Shown piece after piece: positions 25,757 to 36,274 of a DNA stretch of 64,000 nucleotides. Position 1 is the first letter of the stretch. Every line of letters begins with the position of its first letter. The notes beneath the pieces were generated by a model that worked only from the letters and a program-made list of their open reading frames with translations, did not search any database and was not told the origin of the DNA. A program made the translations under genes and the position numbers. This DNA is from Pseudomonas sp. LB-090624 (lineage in GTDB: Bacteria; Pseudomonadota; Gammaproteobacteria; Pseudomonadales; Pseudomonadaceae), in NCBI RefSeq assembly GCF_003205205.1, contig NZ_QJRL01000004.1:229195-293194 (forward strand). Reading direction: 5' to 3'.

Positions 25757-25767
25757 ATGCAGCATGA
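25675..25767 (+). CDS. Possible 30-codon leader peptide overlapping the permease start
   Basis: An ATG with AAAAGGTG eight bases upstream opens a 30-codon frame (start [10 protein letters not shown], Pro-rich) that ends at a TGA at 25765-25767, overlapping the permease ATG at 25757 in another frame. The permease's own ribosome-binding site lies inside it. This is the geometry of translational coupling or a regulatory leader. It is too short to judge by composition, so it could be chance. Confidence 0.35.
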   Translation: MEPTRSPLPHAQSTVPAVYAQQQEPCQHAA

Positions 25768-27109
25768 CCACAGCGCTTCCGGTAATGGCCAGCTCCGCAA
25801 ATCCCTGCGCCTCTGGCACGTGATCATCATCGGCCTGGCCTACCTGACGCCGATGACTGTGTTCGACACCTTCGGCATCGTCAGCGGGATTACCGCCGGC
25901 CATGTACCCAGCGCCTACATCCTGGCATTGGCCGGCATCCTGTTCACCGCAGTGAGCTATGGCACCCTGGTCAAGCGCTTCCCGCAGTCGGGCTCGGCCT
26001 ACACCTACACCCAGCGCGCGATCAACCCGCACGTGGGCTTCTTGGTGGGCTGGTCCTCACTGCTGGACTACCTGCTGCTGCCGATGGTCAACGCACTACT
26101 GGCCAAGCTTTACCTTTCGGCCATGTTCCCGGAGGTGCCGGAGTGGATGTGGGTAGCCGGCTTCGTCACGCTGATCAGCCTGATCAACATGCGCAGCGTG
26201 AACCTGGTGGCTCACTTCAACCTGCTGTTCGTCGGTGTGCAGGTGGCAATCATCGCCGTGTTCATCTACCTGTGCGTGCGCGGCCTGGACCACGGTGAAG
26301 GGCTGGGCACGGCCTGGAGCCTGATGCCATTCGGCGACAGCCAGACCCAGTTCAGCGCCCTCGCCGCCGGTGCGACCATCCTGTGTTTCTCGTTCCTGGG
26401 CTTCGACGCGGTGACCTGCCTGTCCGAAGAAACCCGCGATCCGGCCAAGACCATCCCGCGAGCGATCTTCCTCACCGCGCTGATCGGCGGCGTGGTGTTC
26501 ATCACCGTGTCGTACTTCATCCAGGCCTACTTCCCCACCATGGCACGCTTCCATGACCAGGAAGCCGCCCTGCCGGAAATCGCCCTGTACGTCGGTGGCA
26601 AGCTGTTCCAGTCGATCTTCATTGCCTGCACCGTCATCAACACCATCGCCTCGGGCCTGGCCTCGCAGACCAGCGTGTCGCGCCTGCTGTACGTGATGGG
26701 CCGCGACAACGTGATCCCGGCCAGCGTCTTCGCCCGCCTGCATTCGCGGTACAAAACGCCCGTGCTGAACATTGCCGTGGTCGGCGTCATTTCGCTGTCG
26801 GCGATCTTCTTCGACCTGGTGACTGCCACCTCGATCATCAACTTCGGCGCGCTGGTCGCGTTCAGCTTCGTCAACCTGTCGGTGATCAACCACTGCTACC
26901 TGCGCGAAGGCAACCGCAAAGGCCTGGCCAATCAGCTGAAGTACTTGGTACTGCCCACCATCGGCTTTTGCATCATCGTCTCGTTGTGGCTGGACCTGAA
27001 CGCGCATTCGCTGATGTTTGGCGGTATCTGGGCTGCGCTTGGGCTGGTCTACCTGGGCTGGCTGACCAAAGCCTTCCGCGCGGCACCGCCCAATTACGTC
27101 GCCGAATGA
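25757..27109 (+). CDS. APC-family permease, PuuP/PlaP-type putrescine importer
   Basis: The ATG at 25757 (AGGAG 10 bp upstream) gives 450 residues with about 12 hydrophobic helices. The region [20 protein letters not shown] and then [20 protein letters not shown] and [20 protein letters not shown] matches the putrescine importers PuuP and PlaP closely by memory, more than general amino-acid permeases. It is followed by a chemoreceptor that resembles the polyamine sensor McpU, so uptake and chemotaxis to polyamines may be linked. A hairpin and a possible leader peptide flank it. The substrate is inferred. Confidence 0.78.
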   Translation: MQHDHSASGNGQLRKSLRLWHVIIIGLAYLTPMTVFDTFGIVSGITAGHVPSAYILALAGILFTAVSYGTLVKRFPQSGSAYTYTQRAINPHVGFLVGWSSLLDYLLLPMVNALLAKLYLSAMFPEVPEWMWVAGFVTLISLINMRSVNLVAHFNLLFVGVQVAIIAVFIYLCVRGLDHGEGLGTAWSLMPFGDSQTQFSALAAGATILCFSFLGFDAVTCLSEETRDPAKTIPRAIFLTALIGGVVFITVSYFIQAYFPTMARFHDQEAALPEIALYVGGKLFQSIFIACTVINTIASGLASQTSVSRLLYVMGRDNVIPASVFARLHSRYKTPVLNIAVVGVISLSAIFFDLVTATSIINFGALVAFSFVNLSVINHCYLREGNRKGLANQLKYLVLPTIGFCIIVSLWLDLNAHSLMFGGIWAALGLVYLGWLTKAFRAAPPNYVAE

Positions 27110-27122
27110 CCCACGCTGCCCA

Positions 27123-27150
27123 CAACGCCCGCGCTTGATCGCGGGCGTTG
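27123..27150 (+). terminator. Terminator-like hairpin between permease and chemoreceptor
   Basis: A perfect 11-bp stem CAACGCCCGCG with a 6-base loop follows the permease stop by 13 bp. The T-run is short (CATTTGTT), so some read-through into the chemoreceptor gene is possible. Confidence 0.6.
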
Positions 27151-27175
27151 CATTTGTTCGAAAAGGAAAGCCCTC

Positions 27176-29242
27176 ATGCCGCTGCGTCGCCTCTCCATCC
27201 AGTGGAAGATCACCCTCCTCGCCGGCCTTTGCCTGCTGGCCATCGTCGCCCTGCTGGTGGCCACCTCGCTGACCCAGGCGCAGCGCAGCGCTGCCCTGGT
27301 CAACCAGGCCAACACTGCCATGCTCGACAGCAGCGCGCGCCAGCGCCTCCAGGCCCATGCCGAAAGCCAGGCACTGCGCGTCCAGCGCTATTTCATGGAC
27401 GCCTACCAGTACGGCAATGGCTTTGCCCGCCTGGTCCAGGCACTGCAGGCCCGGGGCGGCAGCGACCTGCGCGCCGAGCTGACCCGACAGGCGCGCGCCA
27501 GCCTGGCCGGTAACCCGGACGTAATCGGCCTGTACCTGGTGTTTCAGCCCGACGCCCTGGACCGGCAAGACAACCAATTCCGCGGCCAGGAGGCCGCAGG
27601 TAGCAACGAGAGTGGGCGTTTTTCGCTGTACTGGTCGCAGCCGAGCCCTGGCAACCTGGCGCTTGAGGCCATGCCGGAGGCGATGCTCGGTGATACCAGC
27701 ATCGGCAGCAACGGCGCGCCGAAGAACCGCTGGCTGACCTGCCCACAGGACACGGGCAGAACCTGCATGCTCGAACCATACCTGGATGACGTCAATGGCC
27801 GCCAGGTACTCATGACCAGCATCGCACTGCCGCTGCTGGAGCACGGCAAGGTAGTCGGCGTGGTCGGCCTGGACATCGGTCTGGACAACCTGCAGCAGTT
27901 GAGCGTTGATGGCCGCCGTGAACTGTACGACGGCCAGGGCCAGGTGAGCATCGCCAGCGCGACTGATCTACTCGCCGGCAACAGCCGTGATGCCAGCACC
28001 CTCGGCAAACCGATGGAAAAGGCGGTAGCCGACGGCCTGCTGCGCGTGGCCCACCCGTTCACCCCCATCCCGGACGCTGCCCCCTGGCAGGTATTGCTGG
28101 AGCTCCCGGAAAGCGTGCTGCAAGCACCCGCCATGGCGCTCAACCAGCGCCTGGACGCGCACAACCACAGCGCCAACCTCACCAGCCTGCTGGTCGGCCT
28201 GGGCGCCGCCGTGATCGGCTTGCTGCTGGTATGGCTGACCGCACGCGGCGTTACCCGGCCAATCCTGGCCGTGGCTGCGCGCCTGGAAGACATCGCCAGC
28301 GGCGAAGGCGACCTGACCCGCCGCCTGGACTATGCCCGCCAGGACGAGCTGGGCCAGCTTACCGGCTGGTTCAACCGCTTCCTCGACAAGCTGCAGCCAG
28401 TCATTGCACAGGTCAAAGGCACGCTGCAAGAAGCCCGCGGCACTGCAGACCAGTCAGCCGCCATCGCCAGCCAGACCAGCAACGGCATGCAGCAGCAGTA
28501 CCGGGAAATCGAGCAGGTGGCCACGGCAGCCAACGAAATGAGCGCCACCGCCCTGGATGTCGCCCACAACGCGGCGCAGGCGGCCCAGGCGGCGCGGACC
28601 GCCGACCAGGCCAGCCAGGAGGGCCTGCAACTGATCGACAGCACCCGCCAGGGTATCGACCGCTTGGCTGCCGGCATGAACAGCGCCATGGGTGAGGCGC
28701 GCGCACTGGAAGGCCGCAGCGGGCAAATAGGCTCGGTGCTGGAGGTGATTCGTACCATTGCCGAGCAGACCAACCTGCTGGCACTCAATGCCGCCATCGA
28801 AGCGGCCCGCGCCGGCGAAGCTGGCCGGGGGTTTGCCGTGGTAGCCGACGAGGTGCGCGGGCTCGCCCAGCGCACGCAGGTGTCGGTGGAAGAAATCCGT
28901 CAGGTCATCGAAGGCCTGCAACAAGGTACTCAGGATGTGGTCGGCGCCATGCATGAAGGCCAACGCCAGGCGCAGGACAGCGCTGCACGGATGGAGCAGG
29001 CGTTACCGGCGCTGCAGCGTATTGGCGAGGCAGTGGCTGTGATCAGCGACATGAACCTGCAGATTGCCTCGGCAGCCGAAGAGCAGAGCGCGGTGGCCGA
29101 GGAAGTGAATCGCAACGTGGCCGGCATTCGCGACGTGACCGAATCGCTGGCCGGGCAAGCTGATGAATCGGCGCGCATCAGCCAAGCCCTGAACCGACTG
29201 GCCAACCAGCAGCAGGCACTGATGGCGCAATTCCGCGTCTGA
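27176..29242 (+). CDS. Methyl-accepting chemotaxis protein, McpU-like
   Basis: The protein has 688 residues: a first membrane helix (about 12-31), a long periplasmic region (about 32-334) of dCache size with the stretch [16 protein letters not shown], a second helix (about 335-357), a HAMP domain ending [20 protein letters not shown], and a signalling domain whose hairpin tip is [20 protein letters not shown] with [16 protein letters not shown] (about 523-568). The position next to a PuuP-like permease, and gene order as I remember it, suggest the P. putida polyamine receptor McpU. I cannot verify the ligand pocket here. AAAGGAAA precedes the ATG. Confidence 0.85.
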   Translation: MPLRRLSIQWKITLLAGLCLLAIVALLVATSLTQAQRSAALVNQANTAMLDSSARQRLQAHAESQALRVQRYFMDAYQYGNGFARLVQALQARGGSDLRAELTRQARASLAGNPDVIGLYLVFQPDALDRQDNQFRGQEAAGSNESGRFSLYWSQPSPGNLALEAMPEAMLGDTSIGSNGAPKNRWLTCPQDTGRTCMLEPYLDDVNGRQVLMTSIALPLLEHGKVVGVVGLDIGLDNLQQLSVDGRRELYDGQGQVSIASATDLLAGNSRDASTLGKPMEKAVADGLLRVAHPFTPIPDAAPWQVLLELPESVLQAPAMALNQRLDAHNHSANLTSLLVGLGAAVIGLLLVWLTARGVTRPILAVAARLEDIASGEGDLTRRLDYARQDELGQLTGWFNRFLDKLQPVIAQVKGTLQEARGTADQSAAIASQTSNGMQQQYREIEQVATAANEMSATALDVAHNAAQAAQAARTADQASQEGLQLIDSTRQGIDRLAAGMNSAMGEARALEGRSGQIGSVLEVIRTIAEQTNLLALNAAIEAARAGEAGRGFAVVADEVRGLAQRTQVSVEEIRQVIEGLQQGTQDVVGAMHEGQRQAQDSAARMEQALPALQRIGEAVAVISDMNLQIASAAEEQSAVAEEVNRNVAGIRDVTESLAGQADESARISQALNRLANQQQALMAQFRV

Positions 29243-29299
29243 CCCGCGAAGAAGCCGCTACAGACATAACAGCATCATCGTTTTTAATGAGCATTACTC

Positions 29300-30259
29300 A
29301 TGCAAACCGCAACCCGACCCACCTTCTTCGACATCACCAGCGAACAAGGGCTTTTACGCACCTCGATCGCCGTCACCCTGTTCATCGCCATCATCGGCAT
29401 TGCCTTCGGCTTGGCCTCCGGCTCATTCTCCATCGTCTTCGACGGTGTCTACTCACTGGTAGACGCCAGTATGAGCGGGCTGTCGCTGGTTGTGGTCAAG
29501 CTGATTACCTCGCATACCACCAGCGTGCAGATGTCGCGCAAGCTGCGCGAGCGCTTCACCATGGGCTTCTGGCACCTTGAGCCGATGGTGTTGGCGCTCA
29601 ACGGCATCCTGCTCAGCGGCGTCGCCATCTACGCGCTGATCAACGCCGTCAGCAGCCTGCTGCAAGGTGGCCGACACCTGGAGTTCGGCATCGCCATGGT
29701 CTACGCGGTATTGACCGTTATCGCCTGCGTGACGATCGCGGTGATCGAGGCCCGCGCCAACCGCACGTTGAAGTCCGACTTCGTGCGCATGGACGTGAAA
29801 GGCTGGGTGATGTCGGCCAGCATCACTGCCGCGCTGCTGATCGCCTTCTGCTTTGGTTACGCGGTACAGGGCACGTCACTGGAATGGGTTTCACCGTATA
29901 TCGACCCGGCAGTACTGGCATTGGTGTGCCTGGTGATCGTGCCGCTGCCTATGTCAGTAGTGCGCCAGGCACTGTCGGAAATATTCCTGGTCACCCCCGG
30001 CGACCTCAAGCTGCATGTGGATGAAGTGGCCAAGGCTTTCGTCGCCCGCCATGGGCTGCAATCCTACCGCGCCTATGTCGCCAAGGTCGGGCGCTCGCGG
30101 GAGATAGAGCTGTACTTCATCGTGCCCAAGGCCATGGCGGCCAAGACCATCGATGAATGGGATGCGTGGCGTAACGAGATTGGTGACGCGGTGGGCGGTG
30201 AAGGGCCGGATCGCTGGCTGACGGTGGTGTTTACCGGCGACCCCGAGTGGGCTGAGTAA
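29300..30259 (+). CDS. Cation diffusion facilitator family membrane protein
   Basis: The 319-residue protein has a membrane domain of about five to six helices and a cytoplasmic C-terminal domain. The second helix holds FDGVYSLVDASMSGLSLVVV, matching the CDF pattern (SDGxxxxxD) in which Asp residues bind metal. The C-terminal domain (about 225-319) has the typical small alpha/beta look (YRAYVAKVGRSREIELYFIV). CDF proteins export Zn, Fe, Co or Mn by proton exchange. The metal cannot be told. It follows the chemoreceptor by 57 bp and ends before REP sequence. Confidence 0.8.
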   Translation: MQTATRPTFFDITSEQGLLRTSIAVTLFIAIIGIAFGLASGSFSIVFDGVYSLVDASMSGLSLVVVKLITSHTTSVQMSRKLRERFTMGFWHLEPMVLALNGILLSGVAIYALINAVSSLLQGGRHLEFGIAMVYAVLTVIACVTIAVIEARANRTLKSDFVRMDVKGWVMSASITAALLIAFCFGYAVQGTSLEWVSPYIDPAVLALVCLVIVPLPMSVVRQALSEIFLVTPGDLKLHVDEVAKAFVARHGLQSYRAYVAKVGRSREIELYFIVPKAMAAKTIDEWDAWRNEIGDAVGGEGPDRWLTVVFTGDPEWAE

Positions 30260-30295
30260 GCCGCTGCCACAGGTTCATGTGTACGCAGATCATCG

Positions 30296-30336
30296 CGGGA
30301 GCGACCTTGTGTCGCGACAGGGCGGCAAAGCGGCCC
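30296..30336. repeat. Degenerate REP arm
   Basis: Similar to the right REPIN arm near bepA-like/nadA: CGGGAGCGACCTTGTGTCGC followed by a GGCGGCAAAGCGGCC-type hairpin. Confidence 0.55.
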
Positions 30337-30356
30337 ATCACTCCAAAAAACGAAAA

Positions 30357-30384
30357 AGCCCGCGACCATTTCTGGTTGCGGGCT
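30357..30384 (-). terminator. Terminator of tRNA-Lys
   Basis: A 12-bp stem with one G-U pair and a TTTC/GAAA loop, followed on the minus strand by CTTTTTCG. It lies 15 bp beyond the tRNA 3' end. Confidence 0.8.
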
Positions 30385-30399
30385 CTGACGTACTGAGTA

Positions 30400-30475
30400 T
30401 GGTGGGTCGTGTAGGATTCGAACCTACGACCAATTGGTTAAAAGCCAACTGCTCTACCAACTGAGCTAACGACCC
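30400..30475 (-). tRNA. tRNA-Lys (anticodon TTT)
   Basis: The 76-nt tRNA starts GGGTCGTTAGCTCAGTTGGT, has anticodon loop CTTTTAA (TTT), T-arm GGTTCGAATCC and an encoded CCA. It lies downstream of queC on the same strand. Confidence 0.95.
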
Positions 30476-30535
30476 GTTGGATGGCGCGTATAATACTGAT
30501 TTCTAACGGGAAATCAATACCCCATCAAACTTTGT

Positions 30536-31210
30536 TCAAAAATATCGAGTCGGATCTTGCACTCCGGCGGCCTTGAAGCCGTCAGCGCGCAGCCGGCAAC
30601 TGTCGCACTTGCCACAGGCACGGCCGTCGTCGTCCGCCTGGTAGCAGGAGACAGTCAGGCTGTAGTCAACACCACGGGCCATGCCAGCCTGCACGATCTG
30701 CGCCTTGCTCATGTTCTGCAGCGGCGCCTGGATGCGGAAACCCTGCCCTTCTACACCGGCCTTGGTCGCCAGGTTGGCCATGCGTTCGAAGGCTTCGACA
30801 AACTCGGGGCGGCAATCCGGGTAGCCGGAGTAGTCCACGGCATTGACACCAATGAAGATATCCCGTGCTTCCAGCACTTCGGCCCAGCCCAGTGCCAGCG
30901 ACAGGAACACGGTGTTGCGCGCCGGCACATAAGTGACCGGGATACCTTCACCCGGGGTTTCCGGCACGTCGATGCTGCTGTCGGTCAACGCCGAGCCGCC
31001 GATGCCATCGAGGTTCAAGCCGATCACCTTGTGCTCGACCACACCCAGGTCCCGTGCCACGCGGGCGGCAGCGTTCAGCTCGGCGCGGTGGCGCTGGCCG
31101 TAATCGAAGCTCATGGTGTAGCAGTCGTAGCCCTCGGCCTTGGCCATGGCAACCACGGTGGCCGAGTCCAGGCCGCCGGACAACAGGATTACTGCGCGCT
31201 TATCAGTCAT
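30536..31210 (-). CDS. queC: 7-cyano-7-deazaguanine synthase
   Basis: The start at 31210 (GAGGAGC upstream) gives 224 residues. QueC turns carboxy-deazaguanine into preQ0 with ATP and ammonia, on the way to queuosine in tRNA. The ATP-binding PP-loop is [11 protein letters not shown] near the N-terminus, then [11 protein letters not shown], and near the C-terminus the zinc Cys cluster in [20 protein letters not shown]. It sits 17 bp after queE in the same direction, so the two steps are co-expressed. Confidence 0.96.
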   Translation of the reverse strand: MTDKRAVILLSGGLDSATVVAMAKAEGYDCYTMSFDYGQRHRAELNAAARVARDLGVVEHKVIGLNLDGIGGSALTDSSIDVPETPGEGIPVTYVPARNTVFLSLALGWAEVLEARDIFIGVNAVDYSGYPDCRPEFVEAFERMANLATKAGVEGQGFRIQAPLQNMSKAQIVQAGMARGVDYSLTVSCYQADDDGRACGKCDSCRLRADGFKAAGVQDPTRYF

Positions 31211-31227
31211 GTGTACTTGCTCCTCAA

Positions 31228-31875
31228 TCAACGTCCGGGCTCGTCGTTCCACAGCAGCTTGTGCAACTGCAGCTGGAAGCGTACGGGCAGGTTGTCGGCA
31301 ACAATCCAGTCCGCCAGGTCGCTGGCGCTCACCTGGTGGTGGCTCGGCGAAAACAGCACCTCACCGGCGCGCTCGGCCAGGTTGTACTGGATCAGCTTGG
31401 AAACCGCCCAGTCATAGTCCTCACGGGAACAGATGACGAACTTGACCTGGTCGTTGCGGGTCAGCTGTTCGATGTTCGAGTAGAGGTTACGGTGCGACTC
31501 TTCTGAGCCCGGCGTCTTCAGGTCCACCACGCGGCTGACACGGGTGTCGGTGCCGGCGATATCCAGTGCGCCGCTGGTCTCCAGCGACACCTCGTAGCCG
31601 GCATCGCACAGCCGCTGCAGCAACGGCAACGCGTTTGGCTGGGCCAGTGGCTCACCACCGGTGACACAAACGTAGCGCGGCTTGAAGCCGGCCACCTGCT
31701 CAAGGATCGAATCGAGGGTGCGTAGGGTGCCGCCACTGAAGGCATAGGCACTGTCGCAGTACTGGCAGCGCAGGGGGCAACCGGTAAGGCGCACGAATAC
31801 CGTGGGCAGCCCAGCCGTTCGCGTTTCACCCTGCAACGAGTAAAAGACTTCGGTAATGCGTAATGTATCTTGCAT
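31228..31875 (-). CDS. queE: 7-carboxy-7-deazaguanine synthase, radical SAM
   Basis: The ATG at 31875 gives 215 residues; a GTG three codons upstream is an alternative. QueE rearranges carboxy-tetrahydropterin to carboxy-deazaguanine. It has YSLQGET at the start, the radical-SAM cluster Cys in [20 protein letters not shown] (CxxxCxxC form) and the SAM-contact motif VTGGEPL. It precedes queC. The size is that of the short gamma-proteobacterial type. Confidence 0.95.
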   Translation of the reverse strand: MQDTLRITEVFYSLQGETRTAGLPTVFVRLTGCPLRCQYCDSAYAFSGGTLRTLDSILEQVAGFKPRYVCVTGGEPLAQPNALPLLQRLCDAGYEVSLETSGALDIAGTDTRVSRVVDLKTPGSEESHRNLYSNIEQLTRNDQVKFVICSREDYDWAVSKLIQYNLAERAGEVLFSPSHHQVSASDLADWIVADNLPVRFQLQLHKLLWNDEPGR

Positions 31876-31992
31876 GGTCGCCACGGGCGTGACAGCTAAA
31901 CAGGCTGTCCGCCTCCGTCAGGCACTGTCGCGGACTCGACATGGCGTTATCCGCAGCAGCGTGTTTACGAAAAAAGGGCAGTGATTCTAACG

Positions 31993-32018
31993 AAAAAACC
32001 CGCGACTGGCGCGGGTTT
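31993..32018 (-). terminator. Terminator of the Tol-Pal/cpoB transcript
   Basis: AACCCGCG/CGCGGGTT stem with a 5-base loop and a TTTTTTCG run on the minus strand, about 20 bp after the cpoB stop. It separates cpoB from queE. Confidence 0.85.
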
Positions 32019-32035
32019 CTTTTGAACGGTAACGC

Positions 32036-32842
32036 TTACAGCTTTTGCAGGTCGCGTTGAGCCAGTTGCGCGGCAGAGGTGCCGGGGTACTGGGTGATGA
32101 CCTGCTGCAGGATGCCCTTGACCTTGTCGGTGTGGCCCATGCGGCGTTCGACATCAGCCAGTTTGTACAGCGAATCCGGCACCTTGCTGTGCTTCGGATA
32201 CTTCTGGCTGACCTGGGCGAAGGCCTGGCTGGCACCTGGCAGGTCGCCCTTGGCCAGGTTCACCTCGCCCAACCAATACTGGGCGTTGCCGGCGTACTGG
32301 CTGTTCGGGTACTTGCGCAGGAAGGCGTTGAACGCCTGGCTGGCCTTGTCGAAGTCTTTTTGCTTGATCAGGTCGAAAGCGGCATCGTAGTAGAGCTTTT
32401 CTTTCGCCGGATCACCGGGCTCGCTACTGGCGGCCGGTTGTTGCGCAGCAGCACCAGCTGCGGCATCGGGGGCGGCATTGGAAGCACCACCACCGGAGGA
32501 ATTGTCAGGGGTTGCGGCAGGCGCAGCGCCACTGTTGATGCGACGGTCCAGGTCCTGGTATCGCTCCAGGTTTTCCTGCTTCATGCGCGACACATCGTTC
32601 TGCAGCTCTTCGATGATGCCTTGCTGGCGGGAAAGCTGATCCTGCATCTGTTGCAGCTGCATGAACAGCTGGCCCTGTGCAGAGGCAGGGGCCGAAGCCC
32701 CCGACCCGGCATAGGCGCCGCTCGTGCCATAACCCGCAGGCGGATAACTGCCTGCGTTGTCATCTACTACAGGGACCTCAGCCCAGGCCGCGAGCGGCAG
32801 GCTGAGTGCGAGGACGGTTACTACACGGCGGCACATACGCAT
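32036..32842 (-). CDS. cpoB: Cell division coordinator CpoB (YbgF)
   Basis: The 268-residue periplasmic protein has a signal peptide (1-21, ending AWA), an N-terminal trimerising coiled coil (about 60-105, MQLQQMQDQLSRQQGIIEEL), a Ser/Ala/Pro linker and C-terminal TPRs (about 145-265, with YYDAAFDLIKQKDFDKASQA). CpoB links Tol-Pal constriction with PBP1B-driven peptidoglycan synthesis at the septum. It is the last gene of the tol-pal cluster, 6 bp after pal. Confidence 0.94.
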   Translation of the reverse strand: MRMCRRVVTVLALSLPLAAWAEVPVVDDNAGSYPPAGYGTSGAYAGSGASAPASAQGQLFMQLQQMQDQLSRQQGIIEELQNDVSRMKQENLERYQDLDRRINSGAAPAATPDNSSGGGASNAAPDAAAGAAAQQPAASSEPGDPAKEKLYYDAAFDLIKQKDFDKASQAFNAFLRKYPNSQYAGNAQYWLGEVNLAKGDLPGASQAFAQVSQKYPKHSKVPDSLYKLADVERRMGHTDKVKGILQQVITQYPGTSAAQLAQRDLQKL

Positions 32843-32848
32843 AAGAAC

Positions 32849-33349
32849 TTACTTACGCAGTTCTACGCGACGGTTCTGAGCCCAGGACTGCTCGTCGTTG
32901 CCGGTAGCAACTGGACGCTCTTCGCCGTAGGAAACCAGTTCCAGCTGAGCAGGGGAAACGCCCTGCAGAACCAGGTAGCGCTGAACGGCTTTCGCACGAC
33001 GCTCACCCAGAGCCATGTTGTACTCGCGGGTGCCGCGCTCGTCGGTGTTGCCTTCCAGGACAACGCGGTTGCCGTTGGCTTTCAGGTCCTTGGCGTGAAC
33101 GTCCAGAGCGCGCATGGCTTCTGGCTTCAGGTCCGAGCTGTCGTATTCGAAGTAGAAGGTGGTGATTGCGCGCAGGGCGGCTTCTTCGCTCAGGGAGCCG
33201 TCAACAGCGCCAGTGTTGGCACCGTAGCCAGCGTTAGGATCTACAGCAGCGCCTTCGCCTGCGTTGTCACCGCCCTTCGAGGAGCAACCTACAGCTACAG
33301 CCATGGCCAGAGCCAGCGCAGCAAATTTACCAAACTTCAGCATTTCCAT
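32849..33349 (-). CDS. pal: Peptidoglycan-associated lipoprotein Pal/OprL
   Basis: The start at 33349 (AGGAG upstream) gives 166 residues. The signal peptide ends at the lipobox AVGC (Cys 20). The C-terminal OmpA-like domain (about 55-166) has the diaminopimelate-binding motif, with Asp and Arg in [19 protein letters not shown]. Pal anchors the outer membrane to peptidoglycan and binds TolB. In Pseudomonas it is known as OprL. It lies between tolB and cpoB as usual. Confidence 0.96.
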
Positions 33350-33403
33350 CGTGAAACTCCTAATGAAACCCCAGTGTGTTAAGCAAAACGTATTACGCCG
33401 CAA

Positions 33404-34705
33404 TCAGTTCAGGTAAGGGGACCAGGACGGTTCTCTGACTTCGCCTTGAGCGGTAGGAAGTGGGAGCCTCACGCGGCCATTAAGCGACACGAGCATCAAG
33501 ACTCCCCGGCCCTGCTGGCGGGTGGCGTAGATTAGCATGGTGCCGTTAGGCGCAACAGTGGGAGACTCATCAAGACTTGTTTCAGACAGAATCTTTACAC
33601 TTCCGCGCTGCAAGTCCTGTGCGGCCACTTTAAAGTTGGTAAAGCCCTGTTGGCGATGAATCATCACCAGGGTCTTTTCGTCAGCCGAAAGTTTCGGGTT
33701 GGCGTTGTAGTTACCCACGAAGGTTACACGCTCGGCGCCACCGCCACTGACCGACTGTTTGTAGATCTGCGGCTTGCCGCCACGGTCGGAAGTGAAATAA
33801 AGGGTGTTGCCGTCTTTACCCCAGAACGGTTCGGTATTGATACCCGGGCCTGCCGTTACACGGCTGATCTGGCGCGAAGCCACGTTCATCACGTAGATGT
33901 CCGGGTTGCCGTCCTTGGACAGCACGAATGCCAGGCGCGAACCGTCCGGCGACCAGGCGGGTGCGCCGTTCAGGCCTTCGAAGTTGGTCACCTGCTCGCG
34001 GCGACCGGTGTCGATGTTCTGCACGAAGATACGTGGGCGCTTCTGCTCGAACGAAACGTAGGCGATACGCTTGCCATCCGGCGCAAAGCGCGGCGACAGG
34101 ATTGGCTCGCGCGATTGCAGCAGGGTCACCGCACGCGCACCGTCGTAGTCGGAACGCTGCAAGGTGTAGCGGGTATTGTTGGTAGAGAAACGCTCGGCCG
34201 TCACGTACAGCATGCGGGTGGAGAACGCACCCTTGATGCCGGTGAGCTTCTCGAACGACTGGTCGGCAATGTAGTGCGCCATGTCGCGCAGCTGGTCGGT
34301 GCTGCCAGCAACGCTACCGGTCAGCACTTGCTGCTCGGTGGCGACGTTGAACAGCGCGTACTGCACCTGCAGGCGACCGCCCGACGGCACGATGCTACCA
34401 ACCATCACGTACTGGGCGCCCAGGGCTTTCCAGTCACGGAAGATCACTTCGCTGGCCTGCGACGGCTGGCTGATCATGTTCTGCCGTGGAATCGGCGAAT
34501 AGTAGCCAGAGTTGCGCAGGTCGTTGCCGATAATATCGGCGATGTCTTCGGGCAACACGCTACCGCCCTGCATACCGAACGGCACTACCGCGATGGGCGT
34601 GGCCCGGTCGCTGCCGCTGGTAACCAGGATGTTCTTTTCTTCTGCCACCGCCATGCCTGCCACGCAGCAGAGCATGACCAGCAGTCCTCTCAGACGTTTA
34701 ATCAC
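33404..34705 (-). CDS. tolB: Tol-Pal system protein TolB
   Basis: The 433-residue periplasmic protein has a signal peptide (about 1-21, GMAVA), an N-terminal alpha/beta domain (about 25-160) that meets TolA, and a six-bladed beta-propeller whose repeats are visible as [53 protein letters not shown] and [11 protein letters not shown]. The propeller binds Pal. It starts with GTG overlapping the tolA stop (GTGA), so translation is coupled. Confidence 0.96.
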   Translation of the reverse strand: MIKRLRGLLVMLCCVAGMAVAEEKNILVTSGSDRATPIAVVPFGMQGGSVLPEDIADIIGNDLRNSGYYSPIPRQNMISQPSQASEVIFRDWKALGAQYVMVGSIVPSGGRLQVQYALFNVATEQQVLTGSVAGSTDQLRDMAHYIADQSFEKLTGIKGAFSTRMLYVTAERFSTNNTRYTLQRSDYDGARAVTLLQSREPILSPRFAPDGKRIAYVSFEQKRPRIFVQNIDTGRREQVTNFEGLNGAPAWSPDGSRLAFVLSKDGNPDIYVMNVASRQISRVTAGPGINTEPFWGKDGNTLYFTSDRGGKPQIYKQSVSGGGAERVTFVGNYNANPKLSADEKTLVMIHRQQGFTNFKVAAQDLQRGSVKILSETSLDESPTVAPNGTMLIYATRQQGRGVLMLVSLNGRVRLPLPTAQGEVREPSWSPYLN

Positions 34706-35808
34706 AACGCTAGATCCTCAGGTGTAAATGTCATCTTGAACGAACGATATTGGTTGAAATCGCTCGGCTTCATACCCTGCATCTCGGTCAAACGACCAAT
34801 GTTCTTCACCGCAGCCACCGCCGAACTGTCATACGGGCCGTCACCACTGGACCGGGCCACGCTGACACTGGTGATGGTACCGTCCGGCAACATGTTGATC
34901 TGCAGGACCACCGTCATGCCCTTGCGCGCGGAAGGCGGACGTGCCCAGCCCTCGGCCGCGCGCATGCGGATCAGGTCGTCGAAGTCGCCGGCCACCTGGT
35001 CACCCTGCTCGTCGGCCAGCGCCTGCTGCCGCTCGGTGGTATCGGACAACAGCTCGGCCAGGGCCTGGGCTTTCTTGTCTTCTGCCGCCTTGCGGACCGC
35101 TTCCTGTGCCTTTTTCTTCTGGGCGTCTGCAGCGGCCTTTTTCTTGGCCTCTTCAGCTGCCTTCTTCTTCGCATCCTCGGCCGCCGCTTTCTTCTTGGCG
35201 TCCTCGGCTGCTTTTTTCTTGGCCTCTTCGGCTGCCTTTTTCTTGGCGTCCTCGGCGGCTTGCTTCTTCGCCTCTTCAGCGGCCTCTTTCTTGGCCTCTT
35301 CTTCGGCTTTTTTCTTCGCTTCGTCCTCGGCCTTCTTCTTGGCGATGTCGGCCTGCTGCTTCTCGGCGGCTTTCTTCGCCTCGTCGGCCTTCTTGGCTTC
35401 AGCGGCTTTCTTCGCTTCAGCAGCCTTGGCGGCTTCAGCGGCCTCGGCTTTTTTGGCTTCAGCGGCCTCGCGCGCCTCTTCGGCCTTTTGAGCGGCGTCG
35501 GCTTTCTTTTGTTCCGCGGCCTTCACGGCCTCTTGCTCGACCTTCTTCTGTTCAAGCTGCTCGACTTCGGTCTGGCGCGAGGCGGTTTTCTTCGCTTCCC
35601 CGGCAATCTTCTGATTGGTCTGGGTGGTCGCCTGGCTCTTGGACTTGAGCTGATACAGGGTAGCCTGAACGATCGGCTTGGATGGCGGCAGCTCAGGCGT
35701 CATGGCAAAACTGACGAACAGCAGGGCGAACACCAGCACATGCAGGCCGATGGCCCAGACACTGGGCCAGAAGTAGCTTTCCGAGGCGGATGGCTCTCGC
35801 TGTTGCAT
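34702..35808 (-). CDS. tolA: Tol-Pal system protein TolA
   Basis: The protein has 368 residues: one N-terminal membrane helix (about 15-38, [17 protein letters not shown]), a long Ala/Lys/Glu-rich helix (about 60-255, many [14 protein letters not shown] units) that crosses the periplasm, and a globular C-terminal domain (about 260-368) that binds TolB and phage or colicin proteins. TolA transmits inner-membrane energy from TolQR to Pal. The DNA of the helix is repetitive, so length may vary. TGATG links it to tolR. Confidence 0.96.
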   Translation of the reverse strand: MQQREPSASESYFWPSVWAIGLHVLVFALLFVSFAMTPELPPSKPIVQATLYQLKSKSQATTQTNQKIAGEAKKTASRQTEVEQLEQKKVEQEAVKAAEQKKADAAQKAEEAREAAEAKKAEAAEAAKAAEAKKAAEAKKADEAKKAAEKQQADIAKKKAEDEAKKKAEEEAKKEAAEEAKKQAAEDAKKKAAEEAKKKAAEDAKKKAAAEDAKKKAAEEAKKKAAADAQKKKAQEAVRKAAEDKKAQALAELLSDTTERQQALADEQGDQVAGDFDDLIRMRAAEGWARPPSARKGMTVVLQINMLPDGTITSVSVARSSGDGPYDSSAVAAVKNIGRLTEMQGMKPSDFNQYRSFKMTFTPEDLAL

Positions 35809-36260
35809 CAGGGCGCCTCGGTAATCAGGCCAACGTTACCGACACCGGCCTTTTGCAACCCGCCCATGGCCCCCATGACCGCGCCATAGTCGACAGCCTT
35901 GTCGCCACGAATGAACACCTGGGTCTGCTTGCCTTGGTCACGGCCGGCGGCAATGATCTTGGTCACGGCACTGGTCATGTCGGGCAAGGTCATGGCCTTG
36001 TCCATCTGCTTGTCGGTATCGACTTCGCTGCCGAGGTTCCAGTAATAGGTCTTGTCGGCCTTGATGGAGATGGTGAGGATCTGGACGTTGTTGTCCTGCG
36101 GCAAGGCTTCGCTGGAAACCTTGGGCAGGTCGACCTTCACGCCCTGGTTGAGCATGGGCGCCGTCACCATGAAGATGACCAGCAGCACCAACATCACGTC
36201 GATGTAGGGCACCACGTTCATCTCGGCGACGGGCTTGCGTTTGTGGCGAACTCGGGCCAT
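35808..36260 (-). CDS. tolR: Tol-Pal system protein TolR
   Basis: The 150-residue ExbD/TolR-family protein has a single membrane helix with the essential Asp (VVPYIDVMLVLLVIFMVTAP) and a periplasmic domain with QVFIRGDKAVDYGAVM. It forms the proton-driven motor with TolQ and TolA. It follows tolQ by 14 bp and overlaps the tolA start. Confidence 0.96.
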   Translation of the reverse strand: MARVRHKRKPVAEMNVVPYIDVMLVLLVIFMVTAPMLNQGVKVDLPKVSSEALPQDNNVQILTISIKADKTYYWNLGSEVDTDKQMDKAMTLPDMTSAVTKIIAAGRDQGKQTQVFIRGDKAVDYGAVMGAMGGLQKAGVGNVGLITEAP

Positions 36261-36274
36261 GGGCTTTTACCTGA

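Noticed and set aside
26096..27844. 582-codon minus-strand frame across permease and chemoreceptor
   Set aside because: His/Gln-rich antisense artefact spanning two unrelated genes and a hairpin.
33650..35491. 613-codon plus-strand frame across tolB and tolA
   Set aside because: Mirror of the tolA Ala/Lys repeat and tolB; both real genes are well identified on the minus strand.
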